Below, in pieces: positions 51,869 to 60,498 of a DNA stretch of 64,000 nucleotides (position 1 is the first letter of the stretch; every line of letters begins with the position of its first letter). The notes beneath the pieces were generated by a model, which was not told the DNA's origin, did not search any database, and worked only from the letters and a program-made list of their open reading frames with translations. The DNA lies in contig NZ_CP072392.1 in the NCBI RefSeq assembly GCF_017742835.1, positions 1,141,388 to 1,205,387 of the forward strand, given 5' to 3'. The translations under genes and the position numbers were made by a program. This stretch comes from Aquabacter sp. L1I39 (GTDB taxonomy: Bacteria > Pseudomonadota > Alphaproteobacteria > Rhizobiales > Xanthobacteraceae).

Positions 51869-53923
51869 TCAGAGCCGCGCGCGCGCTGCATCCGCGACCG
51901 CCTCTGCGGTGATGCCGAAATGCCGGTACAGCGCATCCGCGGGACCTGAGGCCCCAAACCCGGTCATACCGACAAAGCCTCCCTCCTCGCCGATCCAGCG
52001 CTCCCAGCCGAACTTCACCGCCGCCTCCACCGCCACCCGCACCGTGCCCGCCCCCAGCACGGCCCGGCGATAGGCCTCGTCCTGCGCCTCGAACAGGTCC
52101 CAGCAGGGCATGGAGACGACAGCGGTGGGAATGCCCTGCGCCTGGAGCATCGCCCGGGCATCGACAGCGATCTGCACCTCCGAGCCGGTGGCGAGGAGGG
52201 TCACGCGCCGCGCCCCGCCTTCCGCCTCCTGGAGCAGATAGGCGCCCCGCGCCGAGCGGTTGAGCGGCGCGCCGTCCCGGCGCAGCGCCGGCAGCGATTG
52301 GCGCGCGAAGATGAGTGCCACCGGCCCCGTGCGATGCTCCAGCGCGATTTCCCACGCCTCCGCCGCCTCGACGGCGTCGCACGGGCGCAGCACCCTCATA
52401 TTGGGCATGGCGCGCAGAGAGGCGAGGATCTCCACTGGCTGGTGGGTGGGTCCATTCTTCCCGATGCCGATGGAATCGTGACTGAATACGAATTTCACCG
52501 GCAGCCCCATGAGCGCCGCCATGCGCAAGGCGGGCCGCTCATAGTCGGAGAAGGGCAGATAGGTGACGGCGAGCGGCACGACGCCACCATGGGCCGCCAT
52601 GCCGTTGGCCAGCGCGCCCATGGCATGCTCGCGCACGCCGCAATGGATGTAGCGCCCGGTTCGCTCGTGCGCGGTGAAGGCGGAGAGCTGGCGCTTGTGG
52701 TTGGTGGGCGCCTCCAGGTCCGCGCAGGCGGTCATGATCTCGGGCAGCACCTCATAGAGGGCCGCCGCAATGTCACCGGAGGTGGCGATGGAGAAATCCG
52801 CCTTGCTCTCGGTTGCCACACCCGCCTTGTAGGCCTGGATCGTCTCCCGCGCTCCGGCAGCCAGGGTGCCGGCGACGGTGCGGCGGAACTCGTCCTGCAC
52901 CGCATGACCCGCGCCAGCGAGCCGCTCGAGCCAGGCGGCCCGCGCGGCGGCGCCCGGCGCGCCGGTGGCCCGCCAGGCCGCGCCGATTTGCGCGGGAATG
53001 TCGAAGCTGCCGCCCGACCAGCCGAAGCGCTCGGCCATCGCCGCGCGGTCCTCCGGAAACAGCTTGCCGGAATGGCCGCCGCGCTGGCCTTGGAGGCGGG
53101 GAATGCCGCGCGCGATCACCGTCCGGCAGGCGATCATGGAAGGACGCGGATCGGCCTTTGCCGCGCAGATGGCGGCATCCACCGCCCCAGGATCGTGCCC
53201 GTCGATCTCAACCACATGCCAGCCCGCGACACGGAAGCGATCGGCGACGTTTTCCGAGATGGAGAGGGCCGTCGCGCCGTCATCTGTGATGGCGTTGTCG
53301 TCCCAGAAGAAGGTGAGCTTGCCGAGCCGCAGATGGCCGGCAAGCTGGATCACCTCCTGGCCCACGCCCTCCTGAAGGCAGCCATCCCCGACGAAAGCCC
53401 AGGTGCGATGGTCCACCAGATCATCCCCGAACCGCGCATTGAGATGCGCCTCGGCAATGGCCATGCCCAGTGCGTTGGCGATGCCTTGCCCCAGCGGACC
53501 GGTAGTGGTCTCGATGCCGGCGGCTGGCTCGTATTCTGGATGTCCGGCGCAAGGTGAGCCGAGTTCACGGAACCGCTTCAGCGCCTCGAGGGAGATATGG
53601 TGATAGCCGGTCAGGTGCAGGAGCGCATAGAGCAAGGTGGAGCCGTGCCCGTTGGACAGCACCACGCGGTCGCGGTCGGGCCAGGTGGGGTCGGCCGGAT
53701 CGAACTTCAGGTGGCGGCTATAGAGCACGGTGGCGATCTCGGCCATGCCCAGCGGCACGCCCTGATGGCCCTCGCCCGCTGCCAGGATGGCGTCCACCGC
53801 CAGGAAGCGGATGGCAGAGGCCATGGCCTCCGGTGGCACCGCCCCCGTCATGGACGGGAGGCCGGTGGTCTCGATATCACCAGTCCTGGCAGAAACTTGG
53901 CCGCTCAACGTGCGTCTCCTCAT
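51869..53923 (-). CDS. full-length transketolase, divergent type
   Basis: 684 aa from ATG 53923 (AAGG upstream). TPP motif GDGCLQEGVGQEVIQLAGHLRLGKLTFFWDDN, SNGHGSTLLYALL, GVREHAMGALANGMAAHGG with the activating Glu, THQPVEILASLRAMPNM, and IFARQSLPALRR. By hand alignment, the stretch that reads SRKAS in E. coli TktA (Arg358, binding acceptor phosphate) is ATSGDI here, and the HDxHGxPL segment is RGGHSGKL. The His and Arg of THQ and ARQ are kept. This points to altered acceptor use. Follows by 65 bases upstream of the 2-hydroxyacid dehydrogenase gene on the same strand. A Calvin-cycle or housekeeping role is less likely. Confidence 0.9.
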   Translation of the reverse strand: MRRRTLSGQVSARTGDIETTGLPSMTGAVPPEAMASAIRFLAVDAILAAGEGHQGVPLGMAEIATVLYSRHLKFDPADPTWPDRDRVVLSNGHGSTLLYALLHLTGYHHISLEALKRFRELGSPCAGHPEYEPAAGIETTTGPLGQGIANALGMAIAEAHLNARFGDDLVDHRTWAFVGDGCLQEGVGQEVIQLAGHLRLGKLTFFWDDNAITDDGATALSISENVADRFRVAGWHVVEIDGHDPGAVDAAICAAKADPRPSMIACRTVIARGIPRLQGQRGGHSGKLFPEDRAAMAERFGWSGGSFDIPAQIGAAWRATGAPGAAARAAWLERLAGAGHAVQDEFRRTVAGTLAAGARETIQAYKAGVATESKADFSIATSGDIAAALYEVLPEIMTACADLEAPTNHKRQLSAFTAHERTGRYIHCGVREHAMGALANGMAAHGGVVPLAVTYLPFSDYERPALRMAALMGLPVKFVFSHDSIGIGKNGPTHQPVEILASLRAMPNMRVLRPCDAVEAAEAWEIALEHRTGPVALIFARQSLPALRRDGAPLNRSARGAYLLQEAEGGARRVTLLATGSEVQIAVDARAMLQAQGIPTAVVSMPCWDLFEAQDEAYRRAVLGAGTVRVAVEAAVKFGWERWIGEEGGFVGMTGFGASGPADALYRHFGITAEAVADAARARL

Positions 53924-54069
53924 CGCGCCTTCTTTTAGGGGGGCGATGATGCCGAAGCTGGCAGCGGGCCGGTAACGCGAAAAAAACACCGATCGATGAG
54001 TTGCACTCACCTAAAACCCCGCAAGCCACGGGGCCACGGCTCGGTCGGACCGCCCTATCCATCTGCATT

Positions 54070-54720
54070 GCTCACCGGTGGGGGACGCCGCCAGGGCCCG
54101 GCCCACACGCGGTGCCGGGCGTGCGCCAGCGCCGGTGGCGCGGTTGGGCTGTCCCGGTGTGGGTAGGCGATCTCCGGCGCCGAGCCAGAGGCCGACACAT
54201 CCCAGATCCCCGAGATCGACAGGATCGACCTCGGGGATCTGGAACCCCGGCGGGAAGTCCATGACGATTTCGCCCGAGCGGATGGCCGTGTCCCAGCCGC
54301 CGTCCCGCATGACCGCCGACAGCCTCAGCATGCCCACATGGATGCCCTCCGGGGCCCACTCGCCATGCAGGGAGTACAGAGAAGTTGCGGGTGGCCGCGA
54401 GCGCGGGCCCAGGGCCGCTTATGAGGGGCAAGCCGATGGCGGCCGAACCGCCGAGGCAGGAGAAGATGGTGCCCGCCTTTGCTGCCGCAACTTCGGGAGT
54501 ACGGCCTCTACCGCCGCGACGAGGCCGTAAAGAAACTGCGCCACCTCCTTACAGGCCGTCCACGCCGAGGGTGAAGGCGGGACCGAAGACCTCCGGCGCA
54601 TTGAGGCCGAAATACAAGGTCTCCCGATGCGCTGGGCGCGCCTGGATTTCGGCCATGACGCGGGCGACATCTTGCTGACGGCGCAGTCATGATGAGCGGG
54701 CCAGGGGATGCGAGGATTGC
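54070..54720 (-). pseudogene. decayed SDR oxidoreductase gene
   Basis: Pieces of one SDR can be read in order but in different frames: VARVMAEIQARPAHRETLYFGLNAPEVFGPAF (54690-54590), ending in a stop; EVAQFLYGLVAAVEAVLPKLRQQ (about 54555-54480); GTIFSCLGGSAAIG then SGPGPALAATRNF (to about 54385); and YSLHGEWAPEGIHVGMLRLSAVMRDGGWDTAIRSGEIVMDFPPGFQIPEVDPVDLGDLG (to about 54205). At least two frameshifts and one stop interrupt it. The pattern (central G-G-T-I-F, A-x-R-N-F in place of YxxxK region, C-terminal Glu-Val-Asp-Pro) fits an SDR. It lies just downstream of the azoreductase gene, same strand. Confidence 0.6.
54202..54242. repeat. 13-bp perfect inverted repeat within the SDR pseudogene
   Basis: CCAGATCCCCGAG (54202-54214) and its exact complement CTCGGGGATCTGG (54230-54242) flank a 15-base loop that itself repeats ATCGAC twice. 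No flanking target duplication was recognised. It may be a stem-loop at the former gene's 3' part. Confidence 0.7.
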
Positions 54721-54758
54721 GCATTCCCAGGCCCATTGCGGGAGAGCCTCCCCCGCGA

Positions 54759-55313
54759 TCAGGCGGCCAGATTCTGGATCTGCATCTGCGCGGCCTCAAG
54801 CGCGCGCCGCTGCATCTCTTCGCCCAGCGCCAGCCCCTCGGCCCGCACGAAGGACAGATCCTTCACCCCGAGAAGGCTGAAGAAGGCCGTGAGGTGGCTT
54901 TCCTGGTGATCGAAGGCAGCATAAGGCGAGCCCGCGGTGAAGATGCCGCCGCGTGACGAAACCACAATCACCTTCAGGCCTCCACACAGTCCTTCTGGGC
55001 CGCTCGCACCGTATTGGAACGTCTTTCCGCGCACCGCTATATAATCGAGCCAGGTCTTCAGCTGGGAGGGGACGCCGAAATTGTACATGGGGGCGCCGAT
55101 GACGACGGTGGTGGCCGAGAGAAACTCCTCTAGGACCGAAGGATCACCGCCGCCGACTTGCGAGAGGTGCGGCAGGGGCCGGGCCGCCAGATCGCGCAGC
55201 ACCACGGTCTCGGAGGAGTTTATCTGCGTGAGACGGGCGACCACGGCCGCGCTGAGGGAGCGGCTCACGCTATTCGCACCATTTATGCTGCTGTCCACAT
55301 GGAGTATGGTCAT
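54759..55313 (-). CDS. azoR: FMN-dependent NADH azoreductase
   Basis: 184 aa, flavodoxin-like fold. TILHVDSSINGANSVSRSLSAAVVARL is the FMN-phosphate loop, GAPMYNFGVPSQLKTWLDYIAVRGKTFQYG the conserved FMN/substrate segment, and SSRGGIFTAGSPYAAFDHQESHLTAFFSLLGVKDL the dimer region. Reduces quinones and azo bonds. I use ATG 55313; upstream in-frame codons overlap the palindrome. A little shorter than the usual ~200 aa. Divergent from the HxlR regulator that probably controls it. Confidence 0.93.
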   Translation of the reverse strand: MTILHVDSSINGANSVSRSLSAAVVARLTQINSSETVVLRDLAARPLPHLSQVGGGDPSVLEEFLSATTVVIGAPMYNFGVPSQLKTWLDYIAVRGKTFQYGASGPEGLCGGLKVIVVSSRGGIFTAGSPYAAFDHQESHLTAFFSLLGVKDLSFVRAEGLALGEEMQRRALEAAQMQIQNLAA

Positions 55314-55332
55314 CGAAACGCATCCTAGTTCC

Positions 55333-55347
55333 ACCAGGTAACCTGGT
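55333..55347. promoter_or_regulatory. perfect 15-bp palindrome between azoR and HxlR genes
   Basis: ACCAGGT, A, ACCTGGT: 7-base perfect arms around a single central base. It lies 20 bases before azoR and 58 before the HxlR start, at the right place to block both promoters. HxlR-type regulators of oxidoreductase genes are typically encoded divergently and bind such sites. Confidence 0.75.
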
Positions 55348-55405
55348 TCCGTCGTGATGCGGCGGATATTGAAAGAACCGGCGCCGTGCGCAAGGAGGCA
55401 CTTTG

Positions 55406-55849
55406 ATGTCACAGAGGCACATCGAGGTAACCGTCGAATTCCAGCAAGATGAAGACTGCCTGATCGTGCGGGATATTCTGACCCGAGTGGGAGACAAGTG
55501 GAGCGTCCTCGCCGTGGTGATGCTCGGCTCCGGTCCCAAGCGTTTCAATGAACTGAAGCGCGCCATCGCAGGCATATCGCAACGCATGCTCACCTTGACG
55601 CTGCGCACCCTCGAGCGGGACGGCATCGTGACACGTACCGTCTTCCCCACCGTGCCGCCCCGCGTGGATTATGCCTTGACACCCCTCGGCATGAACTTGC
55701 TGCGCACGCTGAAGCAGCTCGCGGATTGGGCGAGCACCAACGCCGAAGAAATCATGGAGGCCCGGGCGGCTTTCGACAGCAGAAGCGATGAGCTCCAACC
55801 CCTGAGCAACACACGCCCACCAGACGCCATCATCCGTGTCCGGCCGTGA
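55406..55849 (+). CDS. HxlR family transcriptional regulator
   Basis: 147 aa. One HxlR winged helix, with [83 protein letters not shown] single Cys (DCLI) at the front of the HTH may be redox-sensing, as in related YodB/HypR regulators of quinone stress. ATG 55406 has AAGGAGG upstream. Divergent from azoR. Confidence 0.92.
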   Translation: MSQRHIEVTVEFQQDEDCLIVRDILTRVGDKWSVLAVVMLGSGPKRFNELKRAIAGISQRMLTLTLRTLERDGIVTRTVFPTVPPRVDYALTPLGMNLLRTLKQLADWASTNAEEIMEARAAFDSRSDELQPLSNTRPPDAIIRVRP

Positions 55850-56262
55850 GAACGGTGCCCCACGCGGGCCGCTCGCCTGAAGCTGCACACATGCCCGCTG
55901 ATCTCCCTCCAGCCTGCATGTGAAGATCGAGGCGGGGACCACTGCGCGTGCGCTCTTTCAAGAACGTTCCCCGAAGCGACGGACGTAAGGGGCCAGCAGC
56001 GGGGCGGACGCGGAGGCATGGCGAGCCCGGTGAGACGATCGAAAGCACGGCACGTCCGGCACCCAGGGAGCACGTCCGCGCGAGTGGAAGACTTCCAAGT
56101 TCAGCGCGCAAGCCGATTGACGCTGGCGATGCCCCGCGCGCCCGTATAATCTGGCGCCGGTTCAGATCCAGATCCGTTTCACTGTCTGCCGCGTCGCGCG
56201 CTTGCGCGTGTGCCGGGGAAACAGGGGCGCGATCCACTGCCTTGGCTGCCAGTTCGTCTCCC
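55850..56262. other. 413-base region upstream of the ECF sigma gene
   Basis: No supported gene. An 8-base palindrome GAACGTTC near 55963 is the only notable short symmetry. The open frame running into the sigma gene is rich in Arg/Ser/Gly and without family resemblance. I saw no clear Fur box. Confidence 0.45.
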
Positions 56263-56778
56263 ATGCCCATGTCGATCGACGCGATTTTTCTCGACAAGCG
56301 CAGCTTGCTGATCAGCCACATCCATCGCCTTGTCGGCTCGCGGCAGGTGGCAGAGGAACTGGCGCACGAAAGCTATCTGCGGGTGGCCAAGGTGCTGCGC
56401 GACCGGCCCATCGAGCATGTACAGGCCTTCCTGTTCCAGACCGCCCGCAATCTGGCGGTGGACCATTTGCGGCGCGAGCGTACCCGGCGCGCCGTGGAAG
56501 TGAGCGGGGCGGACGATAACAGCCTGTCGGACGTGCCGGACGGTGCGGTCTCCACTGAGCAGAAGGTGATCGACGGGGAGCGCCTCCGGCTGTTCGAGAA
56601 AGCGCTCTCCAACCTGCCCGAGCGGGCGCAGCAGGCGGTGATCCTCAATCGCCTGCACGACTGGAGCTATCCTCGCATCGCCGCGCACCTGGGCGTTTCG
56701 GCCAACACGGTCTATGGCGATATCCGCGACGCGCTCGCTTATTGTCTCGACGCCCTGTCGGAGCGCGAGCTGCCGTGA
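56263..56778 (+). CDS. FecI-like ECF sigma factor
   Basis: 171 aa from ATG 56263 (ATG 56269 also possible). Region 2: FLDKRSLLISHIHRLVGSRQVAEELAHESYLRVAKVL, then FLFQTARNLAVDHLRRERTRR. Region 4: LFEKALSNLPERAQQAVILNRLHDWSYPRIAAHLGVSANTVYGDIRDALAYCLDAL. Pairs with FecR to drive iron-uptake genes in response to a surface receptor. First of six consecutive iron-uptake genes. Confidence 0.92.
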   Translation: MPMSIDAIFLDKRSLLISHIHRLVGSRQVAEELAHESYLRVAKVLRDRPIEHVQAFLFQTARNLAVDHLRRERTRRAVEVSGADDNSLSDVPDGAVSTEQKVIDGERLRLFEKALSNLPERAQQAVILNRLHDWSYPRIAAHLGVSANTVYGDIRDALAYCLDALSERELP

Positions 56779-56892
56779 GACCCTGCCCAATATCCGACCG
56801 TGCCACGCCTGTCGCGCCGTGCCGCCTCTCCGTGCGGGCGGCCACAGCCGCCTTGCGGGTCCAATGCCGCGCGCCCCGGGGAGCAATCGCCG

Positions 56893-57903
56893 GTGAATAA
56901 CACACCTTCAGGCCGGGCACCTTTCGGCCAGGAACGCGCCGGACGCCGCCCAGCCTTGGACCCGGTGCAGGCGGAAGCGCTGGACTGGTTCACGCGCCTC
57001 CAGGCCGTGCCCGCTGACGCCGCACTGCAGGCGCGGTTCGAGGCCTGGCTTGCGGAGAACCCGCGCCACGCCGATGCCTATGGCCGGATCGCCGGAATGT
57101 GGGGCGACCCCGCTTTCGGCGCAGCAGTGGAACGGCGGGCCGTGGCCCTCGCGCCACCCGCCCCGCAACGCCGCGCCGGCCTTACGCGGCGCGGATGGCT
57201 CGCCGGCGGCCTGGCAGCGGCGCTGGTGCTGGCGGTGGGCGGCGCGCACCTCTCCGGCGCCTGGACCCGGCTCGGCGCCGACTATGCCACCGCTGTGGCG
57301 GAGCGTCGGACCGTGCAATTGCCGGACGGCTCGCGCATGATCCTCGACGGTGCCAGCGCCGCCGCCATCGATTTCGACGGCGACCGCCGCACCGTCCACT
57401 TGCTGGAGGGCGAGGCCTATTTCGATGTGGTCTCCGACCCCGCCCGCCCGTTCCGCGCGGTGGGACGGTTCGGCGAGGTGGAGGTGACGGGCACGGCCTT
57501 TTCCGTCCGCCTCGGGGAAGGCGCGGACGAGGTGGTGCTCGCCCGTGGCCGGGTGGAGGTGCGGGCGCTGGCCGGCAATGCCCCCCCCTCGGCATTGAGC
57601 CCGGGCGACATGGTCATGGTCAACCGCAATGGCCTGTCCGCCGTGCGCAAGGTCGACACGGAGCGCGCCCTGGCCTGGCTGGACGGGCGACTCAGCTTCA
57701 GCCGGCGCCCCCTTGGCGACGTGATAGAGGATGTCCGGCGCAGCTATGACGGTCGCATCTTCATCCTCAATGGCGATGTGGCCCGCCGGGAGGTCAGCGG
57801 CAGCTACAGGCTGGACGACCCGGTGCTCGTCATCCGTTCGTTGGCGGAGGCGGCGGGGGCGCAGGCCTCGTTTCTGCCTGGCGGCATCATCATCTTGAGA
57901 TAG
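56893..57903 (+). CDS. FecR family anti-sigma/sigma regulator
   Basis: 336 aa from GTG 56893 (GGGGAG upstream); no ATG fits. N-terminal DUF4880-like segment ALDWFTRLQAVPADAALQARFEAWLAENPRHADAYGRIAGMWGDP is the cytoplasmic sigma-binding part. One helix GWLAGGLAAALVLAVGGAHL crosses the membrane; the periplasmic FecR domain has RTVQLPDGSRMILDGASAAAIDFDGDRRTVHLLEGEAYFDVV and the C-terminal region (RPLGDVIEDVRRSYDGRIFIL) contacts the receptor. Passes the signal from the TonB receptor to the sigma factor. Confidence 0.92.
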   Translation: MNNTPSGRAPFGQERAGRRPALDPVQAEALDWFTRLQAVPADAALQARFEAWLAENPRHADAYGRIAGMWGDPAFGAAVERRAVALAPPAPQRRAGLTRRGWLAGGLAAALVLAVGGAHLSGAWTRLGADYATAVAERRTVQLPDGSRMILDGASAAAIDFDGDRRTVHLLEGEAYFDVVSDPARPFRAVGRFGEVEVTGTAFSVRLGEGADEVVLARGRVEVRALAGNAPPSALSPGDMVMVNRNGLSAVRKVDTERALAWLDGRLSFSRRPLGDVIEDVRRSYDGRIFILNGDVARREVSGSYRLDDPVLVIRSLAEAAGAQASFLPGGIIILR

Positions 57904-58047
57904 CTGGACTCTTTTTCCAGTTTGGAACTCCATCAGCTCCAATGTTTGACGGGGCGCGATTTTTCCTTGTGAGGTCGCCCCCCTCCACCCGTTCCATCTT
58001 CAGGGACGCATGGGCGGTCCCGGACGAGAGTGTCGGGTGAGGGCGTT

Positions 58048-60495
58048 GTGACCAATTCCAGTGTGGCGCGCGGTGGGCGTGGACGTGTGCGTTTCCCCGG
58101 TCTGGGGCAGGTCCTTCTGGCTTCGAGTGCGCTAAGCCTCGGGCTCGTCGTCGCGCTCCCGGCTTATGCACAGAGCGCCCCGCAGGCAACGGCACCGGCC
58201 TCCGCCCAGGCGATAAATTTCTCCATTCCCGCCCAGCCGCTGGCCAATGCCATCGACGCCTTCATCCGCGTCACCGGCTGGCAGGTGGGTTATTCATCCG
58301 CACTCGCCGACGGCCTGTTCTCCCGGCCGGTGAACGGCGCCCACACGCCCCTTGACGCGCTGCGCATCATGCTCGGCGGAACCGGGATCAGCGTCAGCAC
58401 CACCGGCCCGCGCACGGCGACTCTGGTGGCCCCCTCGAGCCGCAGCGGATCGAGCAGCGACCTGCTGCTCGACATGATCCAAGTGCAGGGGGAGGACCCG
58501 ACCCAGCATGTGGACGGCTATCTCGCCACGGTGAGCGCCACCGCCACCGGCATCGCTACGCCCATTATCGAGACGCCGCAATCGGTCTCCGTGGTGACCA
58601 GCGACCTGATCCGCGACACCGGCGCCTCCACGGTGACGGAGGCCATCCAATACACCCCGAGCGTGAATGCCCAGTCGCCGGCCTTCAGCCGCACCGTAGA
58701 CGACTTGATGATCCGCGGCTTCAACGTCGCCAATGGCAATATGGGCATGTTGCGCGACGGCATGAAGTACCAGTCCAACGTCTATGACGGCGGCCAGGAG
58801 CCCTATGGCCTTGAGCGGATCGAGATCCTGCGCGGCCCCTCCTCCATCCTTTACGGCCAGCTCTCGCCCGGCGGCGTGGTGAATGCCGTGTCCAAGCGCC
58901 CGACCTTCGAGCCCTTCTACGAAGTCAATGCGGAGTATGGCAGCTTCGATTGGGCGCAGATTTCCACCGACATGGGAGGCCAGGCGCTCGGCAACCCCAA
59001 TATGGCCTATCGCTTCACCACCCTGTTTCGGAAGGCCGATACCAATATCGACTATGTGAACGACGACCGCATCTATATTGCGCCCGCCTTTACTTGGCGC
59101 AACGATACGACGTCGCTCACCATCCTTGCCAATTATCAACAAATCGATTCCCGCTTCGTCGCGCCGATGCCCTATTCCGCCCTCGCCAGCGGCCAAGTCT
59201 CCCGCAGCCTGTTCATCGGCAATACCAATTACGACACGTTCGAGACCCAGACCTCCTCCATCGGCTATCTGTTCGAGCATGAGTTCGACAATGGCGTGCG
59301 CCTGCGCAATGCCACGCGTTACTATCAGGCGGACGTCACCTGGAACTACATGCAGTGGGGCTTGCTGCAGGCCAATGGCAACCTGATCCGACGCGCCAGC
59401 GACCGACAGGATACATCCACCGGCGTCACCTCGGACACCAGCCTGGAATGGAAATTCGAGACCGGCCCCATCGTCCACACCGCGCTCGCCGGCTTCGATT
59501 ATTATTATCGCGGCTATGACACGGACCGCTATCGCAGCGGCCTCTACAACAACTTCAACATCTATTTCCCGGACAACAACCAGCTTCCACCCTCCATCAA
59601 TTACAACGTCAATTACGGCTCCAACAGCACCGGCAACCAGTATGGTCTCTATCTTCAAGACCAGATGAAGATGTGGGACAAGCTGGTGCTGCTGGTGGGC
59701 GGGCGCTATGACTGGGCGCAGTCCGAAAGCACCAGCTACCAGACCAATGCGGTCACCAACCAGAATGACAGCGCCTTCAGCGGGCGCGCGGGCCTCGTCT
59801 ATCTCTTCGACAATGGCCTTGCGCCCTATCTGAGCGTCAGCCAGTCCTTCCAGCCACAGGTGGGCGCCAATTCCTTCACCGGCGCGGCCTTCCAGCCGAG
59901 CAGCGGCCTACAATATGAGGCCGGCGTGCGATATGAGCCCGTGGGCGCCAACTATCTGCTGAGCGCCGCCGTCTATGACATCACGCAGTCCAACGTGGTC
60001 ACCACGGATGCGAGCGGCCTGCAGTACCAGATCGGCGAGGTGAACTCGAAGGGCTTCGAATTCTCCGCCACCGGCAAGTTCGGCGCGCTCAACATGGTGG
60101 CCGCCTATTCCTACACCGATGCCCGCATCACCCAAAGCGTAGACCCCTCCGAAATCGGCCAGCGCGAAGCCCTGGTGCCGCTGAACACCGTGGCGCTGTG
60201 GGCGGACTATGCCCTGGACGAACTGGGGGTGCGGGGCCTGAAGATCGGGGCCGGCGTGCGCTATCTCAGCGACATGAACATGCCAGACGTGGGCACGGCC
60301 GTCCCCGGCTACACGCTGGTCGATGCCATGGTGCGCTATGACCTGGGCGCCGCCAATCCGAACCTGAAGGGCGCGGTGCTGGCGGTGAACGGCAAGAACA
60401 TCTTCAACGCCCAATACATGACCTGCACCGGTTCGGACGGTTGCCGCTATGGCGTTCCCGCCACCGTCACAGCCACCCTCACCTATCGCTGGTGA
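58048..60495 (+). CDS. TonB-dependent siderophore receptor with STN signalling domain
   Basis: 815 aa from GTG 58048 (GAGGG upstream; GTG 58030 also in frame). Signal peptide LLASSALSLGLVVALPAYAQ. STN (secretin/TonB N-terminal) domain follows: FSIPAQPLANAIDAFIRVTGWQVGYSSALADGLFSRPVNGAHTPLDALRIMLGGTGIS. Plug: TPIIETPQSVSVVTSDLIRDTGASTVTEAIQYTPSV and LERIEILRGPSSILYGQLSPGGVVNAVSKRP. The remainder is the 22-strand barrel ending in aromatic YRW. The STN domain means it signals through FecR, like FecA or FpvA. The siderophore cannot be named. Confidence 0.95.
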   Translation: MTNSSVARGGRGRVRFPGLGQVLLASSALSLGLVVALPAYAQSAPQATAPASAQAINFSIPAQPLANAIDAFIRVTGWQVGYSSALADGLFSRPVNGAHTPLDALRIMLGGTGISVSTTGPRTATLVAPSSRSGSSSDLLLDMIQVQGEDPTQHVDGYLATVSATATGIATPIIETPQSVSVVTSDLIRDTGASTVTEAIQYTPSVNAQSPAFSRTVDDLMIRGFNVANGNMGMLRDGMKYQSNVYDGGQEPYGLERIEILRGPSSILYGQLSPGGVVNAVSKRPTFEPFYEVNAEYGSFDWAQISTDMGGQALGNPNMAYRFTTLFRKADTNIDYVNDDRIYIAPAFTWRNDTTSLTILANYQQIDSRFVAPMPYSALASGQVSRSLFIGNTNYDTFETQTSSIGYLFEHEFDNGVRLRNATRYYQADVTWNYMQWGLLQANGNLIRRASDRQDTSTGVTSDTSLEWKFETGPIVHTALAGFDYYYRGYDTDRYRSGLYNNFNIYFPDNNQLPPSINYNVNYGSNSTGNQYGLYLQDQMKMWDKLVLLVGGRYDWAQSESTSYQTNAVTNQNDSAFSGRAGLVYLFDNGLAPYLSVSQSFQPQVGANSFTGAAFQPSSGLQYEAGVRYEPVGANYLLSAAVYDITQSNVVTTDASGLQYQIGEVNSKGFEFSATGKFGALNMVAAYSYTDARITQSVDPSEIGQREALVPLNTVALWADYALDELGVRGLKIGAGVRYLSDMNMPDVGTAVPGYTLVDAMVRYDLGAANPNLKGAVLAVNGKNIFNAQYMTCTGSDGCRYGVPATVTATLTYRW

Positions 60496-60498
60496 GGC

